Positions 34,832 to 44,000 of a DNA stretch of 64,000 nucleotides are shown here, piece by piece; the first letter of the stretch is position 1; the number at the start of each line of letters is the position of its first letter. This DNA comes from Juglans regia. Taxonomy: Eukaryota; Streptophyta; Magnoliopsida; Fagales; Juglandaceae. The stretch covers positions 4,844,243 through 4,908,242 of the forward strand of contig NC_049907.1 in NCBI RefSeq assembly GCF_001411555.2, written 5' to 3'. The position numbers and the translations under genes were made by a program. The notes beneath the pieces were generated by a model. It was not told where the DNA came from. It was given only the letters and a program-made list of their open reading frames with translations, and made no database searches.

Positions 34832-37800
34832 TTAATCCTGTCCTCCTTCGCCAACGTGTCGGATTTTGTAGAAATCCTGTCCTCCTTCGTCAAGTCTATT
34901 TGCGAATGACATGGGCATGTTTATGATTTCCAATTTTTGCAGAGTAGTGACAAACTGAAGTCCATCTGGAACCATCCTGAGAGAGTGGCAACGTTTAATC
35001 TTCAAATGGCAGAGGCTGGGCAAGGATCCTTCCTCCACCTCCCACTCCTCTAAGTTATTTAAATCATCAAGGATGAGGGATTGAAGTTGAGGAAATCCTC
35101 TTACAGAACAAATCATCTTCTTCCCTGTGTACGCATGAGACGCAAGGTGCAGAATCTTTAAGTTAGGTAACTTCTCCAAAGTTGACATTGGGTCTTCCTC
35201 AAGACCAGTCTCATTTAACTTTAACTCGACAAGATGTGGAGAAATTTTGTCACGTTCTGGCAATTTCTCTATTTTCTTAAGGATTCGTAGCTGATATATG
35301 TGAGGACAACTCATTACCACTGATGTTATATCCACTCTCTTATCCGTACTATTTTGACTGATCTTAAGAACATGAAGACAATTGAATGTGAAATTTGAAG
35401 GCATTAAGTTCTTTCCAAACTTGTCAAATCCAGTCGTTGGATCTTTAACATCACATATAAAAACAGGATTAATATTCACAAGTGTTTGCAGCTTACTAAC
35501 ATTAGGTAGTTGCAACTTCCCACTGACTTTGGATAACCGAGGTAGATACAGATGCCGCAAGTGCTCCATATTTCTGAACACTTTATTTGGCACATTAACT
35601 TCGTGATAATATAGCGACCGCAAATCTAGTGTTTCCAAGCACTTCAAATTTCCCAGAGATGGGATACTTGTTACACCAGTTTTCCTTAGAGATAAGAATC
35701 TCAAGTGGATGAGACTTTTGATCTCGGGGGCCGGGAAATCCACCATCACAGCGCCTTTGCGATTCATTAAAAAATTCAATACTCTAAGATATTTAATGTT
35801 CCTTAGCATAGACTTCTGATCTTCCAAATCCACAGGGAATGTTAGAAGAGACCTTAGGTGAAAATGTTTTTGGGATCTTGATACTGTAACGAGATTTGAT
35901 CCACCACTGATAGCAACTCTTCTAACTTTACCAATGGGAGCTTCTATTTCTTCATTGGACTCATCATTAATATTGATGACATTGAGAAAGTTTTCCAATT
36001 TAGCTTTTTCCACACAAAAGTCTCGCATAAGATCATGGAGACGACAAGTTTTGATCCCTGCAACTGAACTCTTTTGTCCTACTTGTACCATACACCTTTG
36101 AACTAGCTCCTCTAAATATCGTTCTCCAACATCCTCCAGTGTTTCCTTGTTACTTCCAGTTTGAAGTATAAGACCTTCGGCCATCCACATTTGAATTAAC
36201 TCCTTAGTCCGTATCTCAAAATCCTCTGGGAAATGGCCTAAATATAAGAAGCACAATTTCAGGTGTGAAGGCAAATCATCATAACTTAAAGCTAACACCG
36301 TGTTTATTCCAAGATCTTTCTGTTGATGAAGGTATGATTTAACATTTCTATGCACTTGTTTCCACTCTTTTAACGTCTGCTTTGTTGCCAAAAGTCCTCC
36401 TAATACAATGACGGCCAATGGTAAACCCTTACAATATGTAACCATCTCTTTTCCTAAACAGCTCATATCTTCCTTGATTTTAGAATCTGCATAGCCAACA
36501 ACAATGTAAACAATATCATTCCGTCTTGCATTGAAAGCTTTCAATATCTAATTATAAAGTCACTAAACCATAGAAAAGCATGGACTAAAAGCAGAGTATG
36601 CATTGTTATTGAAAGATTGTCCGTCCTGATCCATTCAATACTTGCGTTGTTATATGGTTTTTACTTTCAGCCAATTTAATCTTGTCTTATATTGAAAACA
36701 ATATCCCTTGAGTTTTTATATAAATATTGTAGGACCTAATTCATATTTATGTCTCTTCCACTTGAGGTCCTCAAAATCTTGACAAAAACTTGATTCATGG
36801 GATATTCTTGAATCCTCTCATATAGTCGTGGAATGCGCAAATGCTGTACAGTCATTTTGAAAAAAAGTGGGATTTACTATTAAAAAATTAATTTCTTTTT
36901 CTGTAGGTTTCATATTTATTCACTTTTTTCAAAGCGACTATACGGCGCTTGCACACTCACGACTACAAGTATATTTAAAAAAAAAAAAATGTCAAGTTTT
37001 CATTCAGACTAACGAATTTTTTCATCTTTTGGTCATTTTTTTAGAGGATTTAAGGTTCAGTAATGAAATCAACCAATTCTAACGGAAAGACTGCAAAACT
37101 TCTCGATCATTAAGTAGCAAACTAATTTCATTCTTTTAAGAGAGGCTAAAGCTGTAAACGAATATTTTTTTCTCTCTTAATTCCTGTTCAAAACGTTAAG
37201 TTAACTAACGTGGGAAAAAATATTACCTCAACTACTAAACCAGAAATCTTTTTATATCAAACACTTTTAAAAAATCTAGCGGATGAGAATTAGATATTGT
37301 TTATATACCTTCTGATCTCCATGATATTGCTAAATTTTGAAGCAATTCCCAGCTGTTTTCATAATTTAGAAATGGTAATTTGTGAAGGGGGCCCCTTGGA
37401 TCTACTTGCAAAGCCAAGTCTTCATTACGAGAGGTAAGCAATATTCTGCTGTTTGTATCATTCATTGGGAAGGCAGCACATAAACTGTTCCAATCCTCAA
37501 CTTTCCAGATATCATCTAGAACCACCAAACATTTCTTTTGGCGCTGAACTTCACAAAGTTTCTCAGCAAGCTCTTCATCTCTCAGGCTTCGAATTTCATC
37601 TCTCTGCTCTTTAGATGGAGAGATAAGACCGATCATAACTCCTTCCCAAACATCTCTTCTTTGACATTGTTGAGAGATACATGCCCAGGCTCGACAATTG
37701 AAGTGACTCTTGACTTCTTGGTGATGGTAAACCTTTCTAGCAAGAGTAGTCTTTCCAAGACCACCCATACCACATATAGAAACGACTCTGTACTTGTATT

Positions 37801-38356
37801 TGACCTCTCCTGTCAAACATGCCACCACTTCCTTGAGGTTATCCTCCAATCCAACAACAACATGATCATATTCAACATGTGCATAAGTTTGCCTTTGCTC
37901 TCTTATCTTCTCACTCAAAGAACTCGGGCCTCCACCTTCCATCGAATCAAATTTTATGCCATAATTTTGTAAACGTGAGTTCAATGTAGAAATTCTCTTT
38001 GTTATTTTACCAATCTCTGAGCTAGTTTGAGAAATAGCTTTTGCTTCTCCCAAGAAGCAGACAAACCTCTTGAGGACATTCTGTATACCTCTTCCCTTTC
38101 TGGAGCCAACTTCGAGGACATACCTCTCAATAATATCTTCGGCGTCATAAGCAACATCTCTGATATCTGCAACCCACCGGCGTACACTATCTCTTTCATT
38201 TTGCCTCGCATCTGCATCTTTTAGGAGACTTTGGATCAGTTTGAGCTCATCCTGTAGCAGTTCAACTTGGTTACTCACCCCGTGCAAGGATATTGCTTTT
38301 TGTATGAGCAAATCACCAAGCCTTTCCACCACAATAGAGACGATAGCATCTACCAT
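34832..38356 (-). CDS. CC-NBS-LRR disease-resistance protein (intact NLR copy 2)
   Basis: RPP13/RPP8-like intracellular immune receptor that would detect pathogen effectors and trigger defence. Exon 1 is 38356-37309 and exon 2 is 36537-34832, with a 771-bp GT-AG intron. The 2,754-nt coding sequence gives 917 residues, normal for the family. The Rx-type CC domain (1-~150) includes 'DAEDIIERY' (71-79). The NB-ARC has P-loop GMGGLGKTT (196-204, Lys202), kinase-2 LVVLDDIW (277-284), RNBS-B SRILLTSRNE (303-312), GLPLA (387-391) and RNBS-D 'CFLYLGHFPEDFEI'. The MHD position reads LHD (517-519). LRRs fill about 570-895. The start fits copy 3 (MAEE..). The C-terminus differs from copy 1: a small repeat of 'aatcctgtcctccttcg' gives the ending GEGGQD. 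The acceptor is inferred from frame. Which pathogen it recognises cannot be told. Confidence 0.88.
36821..36973. mobile_element. MITE in the intron of the intact NLR
   Basis: Ends 'tatagtcgtgg..' and '..cacgactacaagtat' are complementary, followed inside by 'cattttgaaaaa' and its complement 'tttttcaaagcg'. It is the same family as 22004-22181. NLR copies 1 and 3 lack it at the matching intron position (near 7150 and 23800), so it came in after the duplication. Confidence 0.75.
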
Positions 38357-39094
38357 TTTCCTTCACGTAAAAGAGGGGATGGATGGGATCGAACTTTGAT
38401 TGTAACTTTGGCTCAGATTTTGCAAGAAAGAAGTGTGGAAAGAGTAGGGTCGACACCAAAACCGCGTGAAACGCGTAGTACCCTTTATAACATCTTCTCT
38501 AACTTTTATTGGCCCATGCTCGAAGCAATTCAGAAGAAAAAGGAGAGGGTATGGGTCCCTCGAAAATTTGCAAAAGGAGAGGGTATGAGTGCACTTTATT
38601 TTCAGGGCAGGTTTGGAGTAAAAGATAAAATATAAAATTTTTATCACATCTTATTTTATTATTATATATTTTTTAAATTTTTATATAAAATATAATAAAT
38701 AATTTAACTTTTTTAAATCTCAATACATATTTTTTAAATCTCAAAATAATAATAATATTAAAATATAATATTTTAAATTTTAAAATAAAATACAAAATTT
38801 TAAAATAAAATAATTTATTTCCCTCGAGTCCCTCCTAAACCTGCCCTTAAACTGCTTTACATTCAAAAGCATATTTCGGTCTCGTTTGGATGCACAACTC
38901 GCCGAGTGCATTCATTTTTAAATTGCTTTAAAAGCATTCGGATCTGAGTGCAGTAGTGAGATTATTGGCTGGCCCTACATCTGACAAAGTTAAGTTTCGG
39001 AATAGAGCATTGCTACGCATCCTGATGAATAAACATCTCGTATTTCACTTTTTTATTTATTTTTATTTATTTTATATATTTTTTTTAAATGTTT
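38357..39094. promoter_or_regulatory. 5' flank / putative promoter region of intact NLR
   Basis: Shared with NLR copy 3 up to about 39020. No convincing TATA box of its own is obvious. It contains a 242-bp MITE (38605-38846) and ends at the 3' end of the viral insertion, whose own 35S-like promoter points this way. Confidence 0.5.
38605..38846. mobile_element. MITE with GGGCAGGTTT ends
   Basis: The left end GGGCAGGTTTGG and right end CCTAAACCTGCCC are inverted repeats, with an AT-rich core of the common 'ttttaaatttttatataaaat' type. It lies between 250 and 490 bp upstream of the NLR start codon. A related block sits at about 25180-25430 in copy 3. Confidence 0.75.
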
Positions 39095-39417
39095 ATACCA
39101 AGACAGCGGAAATGGAGATTCTGTAAAAGAAAAGAAGGAAGGAGAATATGGAATAAAGCAAAGCAGATAAATATGCACAATTAAAGATAGGCGGTTGAAC
39201 CGACCATATGCATGTATGCGATGCAAAATAGAGAAATGGAAACAGGTAATATGAAAATAAACATATTCATAAACTTTAATAAGATTACAAAATTTATGGT
39301 ACAAGGTAGAGCAAGATTTGCTCTTGAGTATTAATGGGATTAGGCAGAGAGTAGTAGATAGCTTACAATATGGTTTTGCTAAAATTGCCTCTGCCTAGAA
39401 ATGAAATGAGGTTCCCC

Positions 39418-39424
39418 TTTTATA
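39418..39424 (-). promoter_or_regulatory. 35S-like viral TATA box
   Basis: On the minus strand CTATAAAAGGGG is followed by 'cctcatttcatttctaggcag', strikingly like the TATA and start region of the caulimovirus pregenomic (35S) promoter. It sits after the last viral ORF and before the leader, as expected. Transcription would start at about 39390 and run left. Confidence 0.75.
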
Positions 39425-39688
39425 GATGAAAGAGTCCTTATTTACAAGAGATCCGTGACTCACAGCTGTCAACTACTGTTGAAGCACGGGTAAGTAAAAG
39501 CAAAAAGTAAATCCGTGAGTGAACAGCGTTAGTACTGTTTAACCACGGGTGTCATTATTGTGTCTGGCGGCTGGTGCTGCTTTTGGCACAATTAGACAAA
39601 GCTCAGAAGAGACTAGTGGATCCGGTCTTCTTTGAACTCAAGTAGTAGTTGACAGAAGTGGGACCTTCTGTCAGGTAGTATTTAGTAA

Positions 39689-39994
39689 TTATTCTTCATC
39701 TGTATCGATCCCGATGAATCCTGAATTACCAAAGAAATTGCTGTATGAAGCCTCTGATGCAGTGTCTGAGTCATCTCCAGATTTGCTTTGAGACTTTGAC
39801 AATGATTCTTTTAATATGTTGATTAAATCCTTTTTGTTAAGTCTGTCGAAGAGTAAATATGTTGTCTTCTTGGACTTAGAGGATTTGCTGGATGAACTTT
39901 CTTTGTCCTTATCCTTTACCCCCCCGGATTTTGTTGGAGAAGCAGGGGCCTGAAGTAGTAGTGGGTATTCAGGTCCTTTGGATGGTCCAGCCAT
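39689..39994 (-). CDS. Viral small ORF3, unknown function
   Basis: A 101-codon open frame overlapping the end of ORF2 by 79 nt in another frame. The product is hydrophilic, with a Ser/Lys-rich stretch ('SSSSKSSKSKK') and an acidic tail ending DTDEE. No domain is recognised. The frame is open upstream of its ATG, and the overlap includes a run of seven G at about 39920-39926. It may be the C-terminal part of ORF2 displaced by a frameshift, or reached by ribosomal slippage, rather than a separate gene. Confidence 0.5.
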   Translation of the reverse strand: MAGPSKGPEYPLLLQAPASPTKSGGVKDKDKESSSSKSSKSKKTTYLLFDRLNKKDLINILKESLSKSQSKSGDDSDTASEASYSNFFGNSGFIGIDTDEE

Positions 39995-41040
39995 GATCTG
40001 TGGGAATTCCTTAATATTCTGCAGTTGGGAGCAGACTGGGGAAAATCCTTGATCAGTAAATCAACAATTTTTTGGTTATGGGCGAATTTATCCCACCATT
40101 TTGTGAAATAAACTCGTGTCATTACATCACCATTTCTTTCATAGTTCCATTTGAAGATCCACGGGAAGTGGTACTTCTTACAGAAAAGCAAAGTATGGTG
40201 AAATTTTTTGGAATGTTGATCCAGGGTTGGACCAATTTTAGTAGAAAAATGTTGATAAGCTTTTAAGAGCTCATCAGGAAGATTTTCAGGAATATATCCA
40301 AATTGGTTCCACCATTGGATGAACCAAAGAGGAAAATTTCCTTTAAAATGTTTATCAAAACAAAAGAACCATGAATGGTCCATAGCAGGAGTTTGGAAGA
40401 ACATGAAGCGCTTCCAAGCATCAATATAATCAAAATAAGAAACAGGAGTGTCTATTAGGTCAAGTCGTTTAGTAGAAGATGGGGAGGGTCCCCATTCTGC
40501 TTGAGTAATGACTCGATGAAAATAGGCACTGTGGTAAATCAATTTATTGGCATCAACCTTGTCAGGAATAGGTTTGATAACCAAAGAATTTGTTTGAATT
40601 AAAATACTGGAATAAAACTGGAGATTTTTTGAGAAATCTTCAGGAATCCAGTGAAAAAGAGGAGGAAAATAGGAAGAAGAGATTTTGAAAGCATCTGTAT
40701 ATATTGTGCTATTGGGCTCAATATGAAACAGATACGAAGAAAAGGGCTTCTTCAAATACTCAGCTTTTCCTTTTGGGAGGAAAAATTGAGGAGTAATAGG
40801 GGTTGGTTTTGACTCAATTGCTTTCGCATATGGGTCAAAAGTAGTAGTGACCGCAGACGAGAAAGTCTGGGGTTGAATAGGTTTGCCAAGTGGCTGGAAC
40901 CTGTTGGCAATATCGAGTGCTGTAGAAATAGCACTGGTAGTAGTAGATCCAGCCTCACTCTTGATGAGGTTTATACTGGGCATTGGTGGTGGTGGATTCA
41001 CCTTTTTCTCTCTCTCTCGGGTTTTCTCTTTGCTGGCCAT
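39916..41040 (-). CDS. Viral ORF2, unknown function
   Basis: Second large viral open frame, 374 codons from the ATG at 41040 ('MASKEKTREREKK'). A longer in-frame start at 41130 is less likely because that part overlaps the polyprotein more deeply. It overlaps the polyprotein end by 86 nt. The product is basic at the start, then rich in aromatic residues (Trp, Phe, Tyr), with motifs such as 'FHWIPEDF' and 'FYSSILIQTNS'. The family is commonly seen behind caulimovirid polyproteins in plant genomes; its role is unknown to me. No membrane segment or signal peptide is evident. Confidence 0.65.
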   Translation of the reverse strand: MASKEKTREREKKVNPPPPMPSINLIKSEAGSTTTSAISTALDIANRFQPLGKPIQPQTFSSAVTTTFDPYAKAIESKPTPITPQFFLPKGKAEYLKKPFSSYLFHIEPNSTIYTDAFKISSSYFPPLFHWIPEDFSKNLQFYSSILIQTNSLVIKPIPDKVDANKLIYHSAYFHRVITQAEWGPSPSSTKRLDLIDTPVSYFDYIDAWKRFMFFQTPAMDHSWFFCFDKHFKGNFPLWFIQWWNQFGYIPENLPDELLKAYQHFSTKIGPTLDQHSKKFHHTLLFCKKYHFPWIFKWNYERNGDVMTRVYFTKWWDKFAHNQKIVDLLIKDFPQSAPNCRILRNSHRSWLDHPKDLNTHYYFRPLLLQQNPGG

Positions 41041-44000
41041 GGTGTGGTTTCTGCAAAAATTCACGGGTGAGAAAGTCAGGGATTGAATTTTGTGTGCCTT
41101 TGATATATTCAATATCAAAATAAAAAACACTTAAAATAGCTTGCCAACGTGCAAAAATATGTTTTGATGCAATGTTTTTAACATCTTTTTCTAGAACAAA
41201 TTTTGCAGACATGCAATCAATTTTGACCAAAAACTTTTGATTTAAAAGGTCAGATTGAAATTTAGATATACATAGTACTATAGCCAAAATTTCTTTTTTA
41301 ATAGTACTATATTTTTCTTGTGCAGGATTCCAGGTTCCAGAATGGAAACGAACAATTTGTTCAGATGAACCTGGTGAAACACATTGTTTCAGAATGCCAC
41401 CATAACCAATGTCTGAGGCATCAGTCTGCACGATTTTGAAAGAATCAGAAGTAGGGATACCAAGGCACGGAAGAGTTTTGACATGTGCCTTAATTTTCCT
41501 TACTAAATTTGTATGGATTTCTGTCCAAGGAGGAGGATTGGAAAGGAGTCGTTTGAACAAAGGACGACATTGTTTCCTCATATCCTTGTAGAAATCAGCA
41601 ACATAATTGAGAGATCCTAAGAATCTCTGCAATTGTTTTTTATCAAGAATGACATCAGGAAATTTGTCAGCAAATTCTATGGCCCTTTGGATTGGCCTGA
41701 TTTTGCCTTCAGAGATGTCATAACCAAGGAATCTAATCTTGGTTTGGAACAATTTAATTTTTGTTGCCGAAACAACAAGACCATTGAATCTAATGATGTC
41801 ATGAAACGTTTGCAAATGTTTCCAATGCTCATCAATAGATTTGGAAAAAATAAGAACATCGTCGATGTAGACGATGGTGAAAGTAGAGAACGAATTGAAA
41901 ATATCGTTCATGATGTTTTGGAATTCACTGGGAGCGTTTTTAAGGCCGAAAGGCATGACGTTCCATTCGAAATGACCAAAAGGGGTAACAAAAGCAGTCT
42001 TATACCTATCTGACTCGGCTATTTGGATTTGCCAAAAACCGGACTTAAGGTCAAATTTAGAAAAGACTACAGCATCACTCAATCTATGAATTAAGTCTTG
42101 TTTATTGGGAATAGGATACCTAATCCATTCTAAGACTTTGTTCAAGGGTTTGTAATTGATAACTAGACGAGGGGTACCTCGTTCTAGTTCTGCATTTTTC
42201 TGGACATAAAAAGCAGGACAAGACCAGGGTGACTTGCTATTCCTGATAATGCCTTTATTACGAAGATCATTTATCTCCTTTTGACAATATTCCAGCGTTT
42301 TGCTATTCATTTGAATAGAATTAGCTTTTGTTGGAATATTGGCTTCATTAAACCCTTTAATGTATGGGAGAGAAACTATGTGTTTCTTCCTATACCAAAA
42401 AGCATTGGGTAAATCAGAACAAACATCTGTTATTAAACGTTTGTTAAAAGCATCAATTTTGGAAATCAAAATGGAATTGGATAACTGTTCAGAAATCTTT
42501 CTGTACTTGATTTCCTGTTGGAGGAAATTCAAATGTTTTTGTTTTGCTAAAAACAGAGATTTCTTGCTTTTATCCGAATCGATTTCAAAACGAGAAGCAA
42601 AATGAAATTTTACTTTCTGACCAAAAGGGTCGGTAGTGATACCGTCTTTTTCAGTCATGAAAGGATATAAAGAAGAGATAAAAGGGATTCCCAAAATCAC
42701 TTTATCAGACATGTTTTTGACTAAAACTGAGGGAATCCGAAAACAAATATTATCCTGGCAAACATGAGCATTATTGAGCTCATAATTAATGGTCATCTTT
42801 GAGCCATTTGCCGAGAATAATCTTTCAGTAGATTTTTCAAAATATTTACTAGGAATGAGTCCTTCTTGAATGCAATTCAAGTCTGATCCGGAATCAATCA
42901 TAGCAACAACAGAAAATTGAAAATCATGGGCAACAATAATATTAACTCGTGAAAACCATTTAGGAGGAATAGTATGACGAATTAAACAAATCTGGTTGTC
43001 GGCAGGAGAATCCTGTTGACTAGAACCAGCCTCAGTTTGCTCATTATCAGAGGGAATATCTTGATCAAGTTGTTTGTCAATCTTGATTAGTAAAAATTCT
43101 TGTCTTAAAACTTCGTTCTCAGATTTGAGGTTATTTATTTCAGATCTGAGATCTAGAATTTCTTTTTTGACAGAATTTATTTCAAATTGTAAATCAAAAA
43201 CAGAAATATCCTTGGGTTTTTTCTTTGAAAATCTTTCCAAGGTTTCTTGAAAATTAACCCTTTGATTAGAAGGTTTAGGATCTTTTCGAAGCATTACCTT
43301 CTTTAGCTTTAGAAGATAATCTTCTTTAAGCTCAGGGTTAGTAATTTGAGAAATCATGGTTAGCAAAAGATTTTCTTGTTCTTCATCCTTAGTTAAGACA
43401 TTAATTGTCTTACTAGATGTCTTACAACAAGTGGAATTACAATTGCAACCTAGCTTTAAGTCAGAGGAATCAGGAATAGTAGCTTCAGAGTGATATTCTG
43501 AATCACTAGAGCTATATTCAAGAATCTCCGATGATGAAGACGAATCTGTCTCTAGGAGTCGAAACAGTTCTTCTCTATCATTGGGATTGATATCCATCTG
43601 GCTAAGCTTCTTTTTAAAAGCTTTGGCTCTCTTGGGACATTTGTCAGCAAAATGCCCAGTCTTGCCACATTTAAAACATTTTCCAGAAGAAGTTTCTTTG
43701 GAATCTTTAGAATTCCTTTTCTTTGGAGAAGATTTGGAAAATGGTTTTTTATAAGTTTTCTTATAAAATTCGTCAAGGGGTTTTCTCCTAAAACCACCAT
43801 GAGGTTTAGTAATTTTATGCTTTCTTTTAGATGGAGCAATACTAGGAAGACCGAATTGTTCACAAAATGTGCCCATTTCGTATTTGGCCTTCTTACTATT
43901 TCTCATCTGTTCACGAAGCATTCTTTGATCATGACACATACTAATGTCAAGTTTCTTAACAACACTGAAGATGTCACCATAGGTGTAATCTTCGTAGTTA

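Noticed and set aside
37538..37972. 144-codon plus-strand open frame, with a near twin at 8603-9037
   Set aside because: It is antisense to the conserved NB-ARC exon; its conservation is explained by the NLR on the other strand.
41633..42013. Plus-strand open frames over the viral polyprotein, also 43652-44005 and others
   Set aside because: They are shadows of the 1,918-codon viral frame on the minus strand.
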